Shown here one piece after another: positions 52,564 through 63,331 of a DNA stretch of 64,000 nt (positions are counted from its first letter, which is position 1; each line of letters opens with the position of its first letter). The position numbers and the translations under genes are program-made. Origin of the DNA: Warburgia ugandensis (lineage: Eukaryota > Streptophyta > Magnoliopsida > Canellales > Canellaceae); assembly GCA_035236585.1 (NCBI GenBank), contig CP141137.1, positions 49,808,057 to 49,872,056 of the forward strand, given 5' to 3'. A model generated the notes under the pieces. The model did not search any database, was not told the origin of the DNA, and saw nothing but the letters and a program-made list of their open reading frames with translations.

Positions 52564-53073
52564 CAGGGCTGACGGGAAGGGCTAACGGATGTCACACGTA
52601 CAGTTTTAGCCTATCCTAACCCTGACCCTAATGCTTTCGTCCTTATCCTAACCCTCACTTTTTGGCAAGTCTTTCATCCCATCCAGTCAAAGAATTGCTA
52701 GACCTAACCTTAAAATGTGAGGTAAATTTGAGTTGGACCCTCATTGACCTAAAACCTGAAAAAAAAATCCCATTGAAAAAATTAATTGATGATAATTATC
52801 AAAGAATCTTTTGCAAGAAAATAGTAACAAAATCCTTTTGACCTTTAGAGTTTTTAGAAAAAACATATGCATGAAATTTTAATTAATATATAAATATATA
52901 AAAAATGTTTGAGGCCCGAACATTTTAGTGAGATTAACCTAACCCTAACATAAATTAGAGTCATAATTTATTATCTCAGCATAACCGTAACAATAAATTT
53001 CCTAGCCCGAACCCAAGCCTCATGAGTCGACTAGAGTCGGGTCTGTGAGTGGCCCAACCCTTTGCCATCCCTG
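52564..53073. mobile_element. hAT-like MITE (510 bp)
   Basis: The left end is CAGGGCTGACGGGAAGGGCT; the right end read inverted is CAGGGATGGCAAAGGGTTGG. The CAGGG.TGGCAA-type terminus is a hallmark of widespread non-autonomous plant hAT elements. Subterminal AACCCTAACCCT-like phrases and GGGTTCGGGC (inverted) also fit. Flanking 8-mers do not match, so the target-site duplication is lost or the boundary is slightly different. No coding capacity. Confidence 0.55.
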
Positions 53074-53892
53074 CAGGCTGATGCACTGGTGGTGCATCTG
53101 CTCTTTTGGTTTTTAGATTGCAAATTATTTAGCTATAATAATCCAATCAACGTATCAAACCAAACAAATCAAAGGTGAGGCACGCTGTAATCTCTATATG
53201 TACAACAGTGAATTATGAAACTGATGAGTGGTACTCGGCAAAAATAAGAGCGACCTCACAATTTTTACACACTGCTTCTGATGGCTTTTCCCATCACCAT
53301 TTCATGCATGCGACTCACAACATTAAGTACCATGTTCATGTACATATTTTCCTACTCCTATGTCTCTAATCCCATGACTGTCTTCCGCTTCTGTAACAAC
53401 AATAATCCTTGTGTACATATTCAGACTGCAAACGACCCACTTAGCAAAGAATTTTGGACCTGATTTGTAATCAGTCGATTCAAAATTCAAATCCTAAATA
53501 GAGGATATCAAGTTCTGGCCAATCAATCAGATAATCCCGTTGTAATCCTAGGATCAAGTCGCCCCAGATCACGATCAAATGAGAGCTGCTGTTACTTTGA
53601 AATATCCAGGAGAGTAATAGTGAGATTTGTGGCCATCACAAATTCAAAAAGATTTTAACTGATCAGTCATTGAAGATTGTAAGTTGCCACCAGTTCTCAG
53701 AGTGGGAGCATGATCATGTTGGCCTTAGGTCAACTGAAAGATAAATCACCGTGTAATTTACAAAACATCATTCGGCTGCAACAATCTTAAGAAATAGATG
53801 AGCACCTCAACAACATTTTCATCATTTTATGTCTGGGTGACGATGACACTGCTATTTTACAAACACCCGAAGTACAAGCAGCGATAGATATT

Positions 53893-56800
53893 TCAAGTCA
53901 TTGATTCTCCTTCCCTCCAAAATTCCTGCTGAAAGAATAATTCGCAGAAATTATGCATTTCAATTTTCAATGTTATATACTTTTATTATGTTAATAGTTT
54001 AGGTCACAGTTAATTGGTTGAAATAAAAGAAAATGTTGTGATAATTTACCAGTTTGTTAGCAACTACCGACTGAAGTTGCCTTTCTTTCTTCTCACGTTG
54101 GCACTCACCGCACCAGCCAGAAAAATCTTTCTGATACTTCTTCAGCTCTCTAAAGACGGAACTGTGAAAGAAAATAAAGCTCTCAGTTCAGTTAGTAAAG
54201 GGATATTGGAGTTATCAGAGTTCGATAAGGAGGATCTGAGGACAGTTCTGAACTGATATTTAGAGAAACAGCAAAAAATATTTAACTCAGGTAAATAAAC
54301 AGTTTGCTTGTCCACATGTGGTCTTCATTTCCCTATTCTACCCCTCATCTAGCCTATGGTTTCCCTCTTACTTTCCAGTCTTCACTGGTTCAAGTCAGTT
54401 TTACCGTTCTGTCAGGTCCACAAGGACAGCAGGAGAAATTCAACTTTGTGTATAGAGAACCCCAAAATCAAGATCAATGGGAATCGGCATTTACAATCCA
54501 ATGGACATGGCTCCCTTTATAAATTGGAAAGGTAGAAGAATCTATTAGCCAGAACCAAGAAGATGACACCAAGGCCAGAGATTGCCCCACAAATGAAAAC
54601 ACCAGCCATGGCTACCCTCTTAGCTAAGGAAACAGATAAACATTATTAGCAGATCTAAGAAAATGCTGAAAGTGAAACTGATTACAAATAGAAAGATCCC
54701 CCATTTCAGCAAAAATGTATTGCACCGACAAAGAAATAAAAAGGTTTGAGACCAGCTTAACATAACTTTGGAAGGCGAAAGCACATGCCAATGTGTGGGA
54801 TGGAAAAAAATCAAATAGAGAGAGTGAGAGCCAATAACACATTTCTTCCAAGCCAAACGAAACCCAGGAAAAAACCATGGTCAAAGTGAAAAGATATTGC
54901 ACAGCAGCACCTAATGCAGAAATAAAAGATAAATTGTACGGGACCAACTAGCAAAGGCAAGAACATGAGATCATCCTTGAAAGCCACTATTTCCACATGC
55001 TCCAAAGTTAAAGTGATATCAGAGATCAAAGCACTATGAGCAAGAAATATTATCAGCTCACTGAAACCAAGAAACTTTATTTGTAGCTCATATTTACTCC
55101 CCTTTGACTAGGGCCTTCTTAATTTTCATGAATCAACTATGATGCTAGAAAGCATTTGTTGTCTTCTGAGATGGGCAAGATGCAGTAGGCATAATCTTAG
55201 CTTCTCAACAAATAAAATGTCTATTATTTCACAAGGATCTAAGAGTAAAAAATGACCGGGGAATCCCACACACATATTAGAAGCCATAATACCTGGACGT
55301 GTACAAGGCAACTTATTTCCCAGAGAAGTTACAATAGCAATTACTAATGTTAGATACCTAAGGAGTCAGCTACCTTGGTTCAATATAGGGCAGTCTGGTT
55401 GGATTTTGTTGTGCCTCTTGTTAATTCTGTTGCAAATTAGCAATTTAAACTTTGAACATCTGTCTAAGAAAAACTATATTCAACACAAGCATGAGCTTTT
55501 TATATAGTGTCTGCACATGTAAACTACAAGGATTTATTCTGTGTATCTGAAAAGTTAAATGTCAGTGTGATCATGATTCCCCCATGTCTTCAATAGGACA
55601 TGCACTAAAATATTCTCTATTGGGGCTCCTAACCACTGTTGTTGTAGGGCACAATTGAACAGTGCAGAGGATTCAAAAACAACGGCAATAACATTGGTTA
55701 GATAGAAATTAGATTTAGGACTGTCTGATGGAAATAGCTTTGCAGGATAAGCACTGAGATAGATGCAAGCAGGTGAGTGGTTTGGATCACCAAACCTGGA
55801 ACCCACTTGTACTTTTAAGCTGAGTAACCCATTGGGTAACACATGCAGACACCACATAATTTCTTAAGTAATATAAAGCTTGTATTGTTTTACCTTCTGT
55901 ATGAAAGGAATAAAAACCCAAGAGCTATTAGCAAATTCCGTGAGAGGCAGTTCCAAGGATAACAGCTTCATAAGTACAGTAGGGGGGAAGAGATACCTTC
56001 TGCACCACAGGAGTAAATTGATTCTATGCCCAGATGTTGTGGGCCTGGCACCATGACGATGGCGACCACGATGAAGGACAGCTTGTCCAGGGACATGAGA
56101 GTAATCTAATATTTCCTACAAACAAGAGAAAAACTCTGTTAGAAACATATTCAATCACCCCATGATATGTGGGGTTCTAGGTCAGGTTAAAGCTAGGTTG
56201 CACAAAATTCCATGCAGGCAAACTATAGGTGGCCTAACCATCAAAGCTATGGAAAGCATAAGAACAAATATAATAAATGATGCAATTGCTACAACTTGAA
56301 GATTGGAAGAGGAAAATGTTACAATATGAAGTTACTTAAAACGCAGCAGAAAGACAAAAACCATAGGATCCAAGTAATAAATTGTGCAAAGAGAAATGAC
56401 ATTCACAGACACTCACAAGGAGTCTCTAAGGAAGATGCCTAGCTAGGACCCTTCTTTTTCCTAAATCTTAGCCATTCATCTTGTAAACACTATTTTTTAA
56501 TTTTAAAAAATCAATGCTCGTGATTTGGAACCCATAGACTAAGATCATCCAATCAGCGTTATTTTTGGTGTGTAGGTAATCTAAGGGAGACCAAACAAGA
56601 TGAATGTCTTAGATCTTTCCAAGATCACACCGACCCATGAAAAAAAAAGAAGCATCTCCCATGGAGACTTCTTTTGTGCATCTCTCAGTATCATTTCAAT
56701 TATGCAAATGCCGTAAGTTAAAAGTGCAAAAGAAGTATTACCGTTTGAGAAGGCTAAACAACCAAGATGCATAATTATAAAAGGATAACAATGTTACAGA

Positions 56801-59673
56801 AGTGGGAAGTATATGTAAGAAGAGCGGACTTCGAGCAGAGATAATACATGCAGGAAGTATGGGTTGAAAATCATGATGAGTGGCTCAGATCTTCCAAAGA
56901 TCACCCCCACCTCCCACCCCCCCAAACCCAACTACCACACCCACCCACACACCAACAAAGAAGAAGAAGAAAAGGATCCAAGCATAAATTATGCAAAATG
57001 AAATGAAACCTGTAGATGCTCAAAAGGAGTCTGGGGGAGATGCCTACGTAGGACCTTTTATTCCCTAGATTTTACCCATTCATGGGTTCAAGGAATGGAA
57101 ATAGTCTCTGGCAAAATGCAAGGTTAGGCTGCGTACTACTAACCCTTGTGATCTGCCCCTTCCCTGGGCCCCACATACACGGGAGCTTCGTGCACCAAGG
57201 CTGCCCTTTTTTATTTTACCCATTCATCTTATTCATCCCACCTTGTTTGGGGTACATGTGAAAAATCATGTCAATCATATGACTTTAAGAACTTTTTTTT
57301 AATTTTTTAGAAATAATGGATGCAATTTGCAACCCATAGGCTAAGATCATCCAGTCGGCATTATTTTTAGTGTGTAGGTAATCTAAGGGAAGCCAGACAA
57401 GATGAATGGCTTAGATCTTCCAAAGATCACACCTATACATGGAAAATGGAGTCTCCCATGGAGACTTCTTGTGAGCGTCTCTAAGTATCATTACAGCTAT
57501 GCAAATGTCATGAGTTTAAAAGTGCACAAGAAGCATTAACATATGAAATGGCTAAAGTTTAAACAAACAACAAGGATAGTTAGAAAAGGATAACAACGTT
57601 ACCAAAGGGGAAGTGAATGCAACAAGATAGGACTTTGAATGAAGATAATACATAAAGGAACTAGGAAGCATAAAAGTGCTAAGGAAACAACAGAGAAGGG
57701 TCAAAGGCAGTGTGAAGTACCAGTAAAGGAGAGGGTAGATGAAAACATAGATTTTTATACTCCAGGAAAGGGAGGCCCATATAGGCTAAGGAAGACAACC
57801 AAATAACTAGTGTTACAGTTCATGTTACCTATAGTTTACAACTTTGAAGTAATTTAGATCTCATCATAAACAATTAAACATGGCAGTTGGAACAATGTTC
57901 TGAAATCCTTTTTAAATAAGTTCAGTTTCAAATATAAAATGATTTTGAAATTTTACTACAAACTTTTACTTTATAATAAACACATTACTTTATGCATTGA
58001 TATATGCCCTTGGCATTATTAAAAAATTAAAAGAATCTCCAGGAAAGATAAACACTTAATTGGGGATCATATTCTTAGTTAAGAGAAAGCACTGCTTCTG
58101 AGACAGCACAAAGAATTTAGTTTCTAGAGCAAGGTATGTCAAGCAAGCTTTTGACTCTAGTAGGGAGCTTTCAGTCATCATGGAACACAATATCCAATAG
58201 AATTCATAATATAAGAGTCTATCAAAAGAGGAAGGATTCAATGATAATCCTGCCTTCAAGCTATAAGACGACAGAAAAATTGCCTGAAAACATAATGTAT
58301 AAGGCGACATGGATAGTCAAATGTCCATATGTTCGTATGAATTGCAGCAGAATGTAAACCAATTCACTTCGTATATGTAATGCCATTCATAGCCTTTCTG
58401 GTTTAAAATCAAAACTGCTGCCATATTTAATAAGATCTAGACAGGAAGATGTTAGTTAAAGAGATCACCTGATAAATATAGCGAGCAATCTCAACTAACC
58501 ATGCAAGACAAGTAAACAATTTTTGGAAACCTTTAAGCGTCAGCCTAAAGGTAACATCAATGCCAACTCCAATGCAATAAGTTTCAGATATTCTACATGA
58601 AATGATTTTCACTTCATCCAACTGATTATTCCATATTATGAATCTTTTTGGCCGACCAAAGTGGTGGACAAGTGCAATTGTACAAAGCTGAAGGTTCATA
58701 AATTTGATTGCTTACCAAGCATTGACGCCAACAAACATTTTGGTTGACTTGCTTGATATTTGCAGTTCAGTTAGAAGGAATTAAAGTGAACACAAAATGG
58801 TCTTTGATAAGAGTTGAAGCACTTTGTCAAACTAGTTCATGTTTCTTGAAACAAAAGCATGAAGCCACACAAGTGCATGCACGCAAAGAATTTGTGAAAC
58901 TTATGAGAAAGAATGCTATAGTTCAGAAAATGGTAGCCCTCTCCTTTTTCTTTTCTAATTGGTATGACTTCTATTTCCACATGTGCCAAAGAAACAGATC
59001 TCTTACTTCAAACTCTTATATATAAGTTCCCCTTTTATTATCTGCCATTTTTATCACCACGTCAGCAAGTAGATCAACCAAATTGATAATCAACTAACTC
59101 ATACAAGCTTATTTTCTATAACATGGACAACCAAGAAGATTGCAAGCACTTTACACACTGTTCTTCATGTTGTACATCTCATGACTAGGTGCGTCTCATT
59201 GTTCCTGATGTGGAAGGCCATGTCCCACCATAGGATCCTATCAGCATTTTATTTGCATGGCTTATTTCTTCTGCAAACTTCCAAACCCTTATTTGTGATT
59301 CAAATGAATCTCCTATAATCACATGTTGTCATGCTGCACTAGAGATATTTTAATAGCAGTTCATGTAGTATGCACTTTTTCACAATTAGTAAAAACACCA
59401 AAGGAAACAGCAAGCAGGAAAGTATTCAAAGCCATTGGACACTTACCTATTGTACTATGTATAACACATGTTCATTGTGTTGAAATGATAAACTAAAATG
59501 GTTCTCCTTGGTTGATCATATATTAACCAATCTTAGCTACCAACATACCTCAGGTTGAGCGTCTGAGTTTACATGTTTGTCACAACGAATACCTCGAAAG
59601 AATAATTCACCACCAGAAAATTGTTTACCCAAGCACACATTCAAAGTGACCTCTGAGTCATCAACATGGAAAC
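53893..59673 (-). CDS. PKHD-type 2-oxoglutarate/Fe(II) oxygenase, 3' four exons (5' part missing)
   Basis: Exons in transcription order: 59673-59549, 56115-55997, 54161-54050, 53928-53893 (stop TGA). All introns are GT-AG and frame is kept through phases 1/0, 0, 2 and 0. The piece encodes about 130 residues. Exon A has the iron-binding HxD in FHVDDSEVTLNV, followed by GKQFSGGELFFRG. Exon B has the distal His and the 2OG-binding Arg in HRHGARPTTSGHRINLL. Exon C reads SSVFRELKKYQKDFSGWCGE then a basic coiled tail, and exon D ends EFWREGESMT. These match the C-terminal half of an uncharacterised plant family like Arabidopsis At1g22950. The substrate is unknown. No exon for the N-terminal 250 or so residues was found up to 64000, so the gene probably continues past the edge. 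Introns are large and filled with repeats. Confidence 0.9.
54517..54623 (-). other. Exon-like hydrophobic reading frame inside the oxygenase intron
   Basis: A good acceptor (TTTCCTTAG) precedes a 35-codon frame, AKRVAMAGVFICGAISGLG and further hydrophobic residues, ending LSNL and TAA. It looks like a C-terminal membrane segment. Joined to oxygenase exon B it would stop at once (phase mismatch), so it is not part of the main transcript as modelled. Origin unknown; chance is possible. Confidence 0.25.
56365..56862 (+). repeat. Direct repeat, copy 1, in the oxygenase intron
   Basis: It shares an ordered set of blocks with 56972-57669, including AGGATCCAAG, CCCATAGACTAAGATCATCC, GTGTGTAGGTAATCTAAGGG and CTCCCATGGAGACTTCTT. 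It lacks the SINE found in copy 2. Confidence 0.85.
56972..57669 (+). repeat. Direct repeat, copy 2, in the oxygenase intron
   Basis: Diverged second copy of the 0.5 kb unit, longer because of a 144-bp SINE insertion (with its duplication) and about 60 bp of extra sequence after it (57230-57290). The copies lie 110 bp apart in the same orientation. Confidence 0.85.
57084..57212 (+). mobile_element. 5'-truncated Au-like SINE
   Basis: Starts at box B (GGGTTCAAGG) and continues through ATGCAAGGTTAGGCTGCGTA and GGGAGCTTCGTGCACCAAGG to CTGCCCTTTT. ATTTTACCCATTCAT occurs perfectly at 57069-57083 and 57213-57227, so it inserted already truncated. Repeat copy 1 at about 56465-56480 has the single, unoccupied site. 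Confidence 0.9.
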
Positions 59674-60409
59674 CTACAAATTTGAAACCATTGAAATTTA
59701 GATAGGTAGGATCAGATTGTTGATATTCAGGGTCTGCAAGAACAATGTTGCAACAAAGAACTATTTACTGGCAGAAGACAATGACAAAAGACAGTAACAA
59801 AGACTGTAAGCAGAAGATAGAAACACAAGTATTAAGATTACTCTGATTTGGAAATCTTATAAAACAAAAGTTAGAGAATCCAGCCTAAGATGAAATATGA
59901 AAGAGGAATAAGAAATATAAATGAAGTCAGACAAGAATCCATAGATTACCTGAAGATTTTTCGAGTTGCAGTATTGCTGACATATAGACAACATATCTAG
60001 ACATTCTATAGAGCAATTATATGATAAGTGTGCACATTGTAGTTTGACTTTTGGAAACATGAGCAAGTAACTCTTCCAGTGAGGCCCGCTCTTTCAATGA
60101 TTCTCACCATTCATCTGCTAAGGCATTTTCAATGATTCATATGTAGAAGTCATCCACCTTTGGATAATTCTAAGACTAGCGAAGGGTTTCTGGGTGTATG
60201 TAGGACTTTGCCTTTTACTTCCTAACCACTCATTTTAAGGCCATAGATCAGTGTCCAACAGTTATTCAAATGGATTAGCATTCTGGTGCATAGCATATCA
60301 ACTGCTTGGCTTTCCACATAGATGGTTTGGATCATTGAGAAAGTGTTGACTGCACCTGTAATTCTGCCTGCAATCATCATTTTAGTGCCACATCTTGTAG
60401 TTTGTTTAT

Positions 60410-60590
60410 GAAGGGGAGCCTTGGCACAATGGTAAAGTTGTCATCATGTGACCTTGAGGTCATGGGTTCAAGGCCTGCAAACAGCCTCTTGCAAAAATGC
60501 AAGGTATGGCTGCGTATTATAGACCCTTGTGGTCCGCCCCTTCCCTGGACCCTGCATATGCTGGAGCTTCATGCACTAGGGCTGCCCTTT
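60410..60590 (+). mobile_element. Full-length Au-like SINE
   Basis: Head GGGAGCCTTGGCACAATGGT (box A), box B GGGTTCAAGGCC, body with CAGCCTCTTGCAAAAATGCA, and end GGGCTGCCCTTT. Flanked by ATCTTGTAGTTTGTTTAT (60392-60409) and ATCTTGTAGTTTATTTAT (60591-60608), an 18-bp duplication with one change. A 65-codon frame over it has no meaning as a protein. Confidence 0.92.
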
Positions 60591-60608
60591 ATCTTGTAGT
60601 TTATTTAT

Positions 60609-61082
60609 CATGACAACTGCCTAAAAATGTCTTTAGTTAATCATAGACTCACTTTTCGCCTCACTTTGTCAGTCAATTCTTTTGAGTTTTGACTCACTAG
60701 AGACCACTCAGTTTTACCTCACTCGAGTTGTTGTCCAAGTCAAAAGTTTTAGATACTGTTTATACTTTAAATCACAATAAATAGATCTTTTATGCCATGT
60801 TATCACCATATTTTACCAGTTATATATAAATTTTCAGTTTACCCCCACGAATTCTTTTCAATACTATCAAATTAGCATATTCTTTTAACTTAAACAAACA
60901 CCAAAAATAACAGTTAAAATACCAACAACAATTTACCCAAAAAAGAAAAACCAACACAAAGCCGACGACCTAATTTATATATAATAGTGTAGCATAATGC
61001 TCACAAATTACTGAGAATGTTTTTGTTCCCAGATTTCTCTCAATTTCTATAGGATCTGGTTTCCTGCCCTGCCTTAAGAAGT
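60609..61082. other. AT-rich presumed intron or flank
   Basis: No recognised feature between the SINE and the RTE fragment. Confidence 0.5.
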
Positions 61083-61690
61083 GATGATCAAAGGGTACTA
61101 GTCAAAGATGATGAGATCAAACAAAAGTGAGAAAGTTACTTTCAAAAATTGTTAAATAACAATTGCCTTGAGAATATAGGGATTGAAAGTACTATAAACC
61201 TAAATAACATTGGACATTATAGATATTACCATAGGATTAGAATACCTGAAGTGAAAGAGACCTTGAAAAAAACAAAATCAGCAAAGGCCCTGGGGCCCGA
61301 TGGTATACCAATAGAAGTTTAGTAGCATATGAGAGATACAGGAGTAGTTTGGTTGACAAAGTTGTTTAAAAAGATTACAAAATCAAAGGAAATACAAGAT
61401 GAATGGAGGAAAAGCCCTATTATACCAATTTATAAGAATAAAAGGAGACATACAAAGCTGCACTAATTATTGAGAGATCAAACTTATGAGCCATACTATG
61501 AAACTTTTTGAAAGAATGATTGAGAAGAGGGTACAACATGAGACAAGTATATAGGAGAATAAGTTTGGTTTCATGCCTGGAGGCCTACCATGCAAGCTAT
61601 TTTCTTACTAAGACAATTGATAGAGAAATATAGGGAGAGGAGAAAGGACCTCCACATGGTCTTTATTGACTTAAAGAAAGCTTATGATAG
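61083..61690 (+). pseudogene. RTE reverse transcriptase fragment, copy 3
   Basis: Starts inside the sequence equivalent to copy 2 at about 24255 and ends inside the block equivalent to 24854, at VFIDLKKAYDR. It carries IRIPEVKET, ALGPDGIPIEV and DEWRKSPIIPIYKNK-type blocks, with stops and frameshifts between. Both ends are abrupt; neither a 3' tail nor a target-site duplication is seen, so it is a rearranged fragment and not a simple 5'-truncated insertion. Confidence 0.82.
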
Positions 61691-62485
61691 GTGAGGAAAA
61701 TCAATGGATAGCACAACACAGCAGGGGCGACGAAAACTCTTTATATAGACTCCTATAGAACAACATAGACTAGACTCAATCAGTTTTTCTAAGTGGGTAG
61801 ACACTTGAACATAAATAAAAGACTTCTAAGTTTATAAGCAGACTCATGAGTAATACAAAGAACCTCAAATCTGAAGTAAGATCTCTGTGGTAACAGACCC
61901 TTATCTAGTGCAATGACACACAACTTACAAAAGAAATAAATACATTTCATACAACTTCTCAAGGAACTATCCCACTCAACTTAATTACAAGATAGGATCC
62001 ATGACTGACTGATATAACAATGAAAACATAAACATACTGTAGTAAAGTAATGTAGCCTGTCACTGCAGCAGTAATTCATTTTCTCTTCTTTGACCAATCA
62101 ATTAGCAATCAAAGGCAGAAGACACCAAAACTTTTATGTGGAAAACCCTTCAATGTGAAAGGAAAAAACAGTCTAATCAAGATCATCCAAAATATAAATG
62201 GAATTACAGATCTTCTACCAATGAAACCAGAGGATGAAGACATCAAAAGAAACATACACTATTGAGTACAAGAAAAACATACTAAATAGATTGATTTCAA
62301 CAAATCAACACCAAGGATGTCTCTCACCAAATGTGTCTGGAATAGTGTCTCAAATATCAACAACTGTGGAGCTATAAGCTCTGCAAAAATGTGGATCAGA
62401 CACTCCTAGAGCCCAAAGATCAAACCTACAGATGTCTAGCAAGCTTTTGGAGGAGAATATCAAGCAAGAACCTTGAGATACAACT
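61691..62485. other. Unassigned sequence between RTE fragment and SINE
   Basis: No gene recognised. The phrase CTTTTATGTGGAAAACCCTT near 62130 resembles sequence common in plant LTR elements, and a copia fragment lies further right, so this may be LTR debris. Confidence 0.35.
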
Positions 62486-62672
62486 AAAGGGGAGTCTTGG
62501 TGCAACGGTTGAGTTGTTGTCATGTGACCTTGAGGTCACGAGTTTAGGGGGTGGAAACAGCCTCTTGCAAAAATGCAAGGTAAGGCTGCGTACTATTGAC
62601 CCTTGTGACAGGCCCCTTCCTCAAACCCTGCATACGCAGGAGCTTTATGCACCAGGGCTGCCTCCCCACTAG
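62486..62672 (+). mobile_element. Full-length Au-like SINE
   Basis: Head GGGGAGTCTTGGTGCAACGG, a weakened box B (GAGTTTAGGG), body CAGCCTCTTGCAAAAATGCA, and 3' blocks GGAGCTTTATGCACC and GGGCTGCC. Flanked by a perfect 15-bp duplication, CCTTGAGATACAACT, at 62471-62485 and 62673-62687. The frames over it are not genes. Confidence 0.92.
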
Positions 62673-63034
62673 CCTTGAGATACAACTGGGTTTCTTAATT
62701 CTTCTTCTCTTATTGTCTTTTCTAAAGAGAAAAACTGAGAACCCTTGTTTCACTCTTAATATCTTCTTCTCTTGCATCTTTTCTAATCTAAAGCAAAAGC
62801 CAAGAGATACAATTATGGCTTCTTGGAAGTCAAAAGAATACTTGGGAAATTGGGGTGATAACTAATGCCACCACCAACTTTAAAGTGCTAGTTTAGCATA
62901 ACAAGCAAACAGGATCCACCTTCACATGAGGAGGAAAACCCAACAATATGTAATATACCTTGGCATATTTAGTAGACAAGGCTACACCCGTCTACATCTT
63001 GGATTCCTAAGATGTTAACTCCTTAGGCAAAACT

Positions 63035-63210
63035 AAACAAGTACTCACGCTTTGTGACAGTCAAACAGCCATCCTTCTAAACAAAAATTTAAGTTTCCGT
63101 TCCAAGTCCAAGAAAGATTAGAACATATGATAACAAAGGCCTTACCTATGGACAAGCATGAGTTTTATGAAAGATGGAATAATTGTGTATGGTGTTTCCC
63201 TCATAATGAA
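63035..63210 (+). pseudogene. Ty1/copia RNase H remnant
   Basis: LCDSQTAILLNKNLSFRSKS resembles the copia RNase H block DSQSAI.LAKN..FH.RTKH, and TKALPMDKHEF, about 40 bases later in another frame, resembles the closing TKALP motif. Roughly 45 intervening residues normally present are deleted. It runs straight into a three-copy tandem repeat. Lineage within copia is not determined. Confidence 0.6.
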
Positions 63211-63331
63211 TCTGACAAGCATGAGTTAAAATATGGAATGACTGTGTAACGTATTCCCTTCCCAATGGGTCTAACAAGCATGAGTTAAAACTTGGAACAA
63301 CTAAGTATGGTGTTTCCTCCTAATCAGTCTG
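63151..63331 (+). repeat. Three-copy tandem repeat, about 60-bp unit
   Basis: Units start at 63151, 63214 and 63273, each with (G/A)ACAAGCATGAGTT, a GGAA block, a GTGT or GTAT block, and ending in TCT. The first unit overlaps the TKALP codons of the copia remnant, so the repeat seems to have grown from copia sequence. Confidence 0.8.

Noticed and set aside
60410..60480. tRNA gene in the SINE heads
   Set aside because: Box A/B-like sequences are present, but no cloverleaf is evident and the body and duplications mark SINEs.
60402..60599. Open frames over SINEs (also 62391-62672 and 62544-62777)
   Set aside because: They read through tRNA-derived SINE sequence; the similarity between them reflects the shared SINE.
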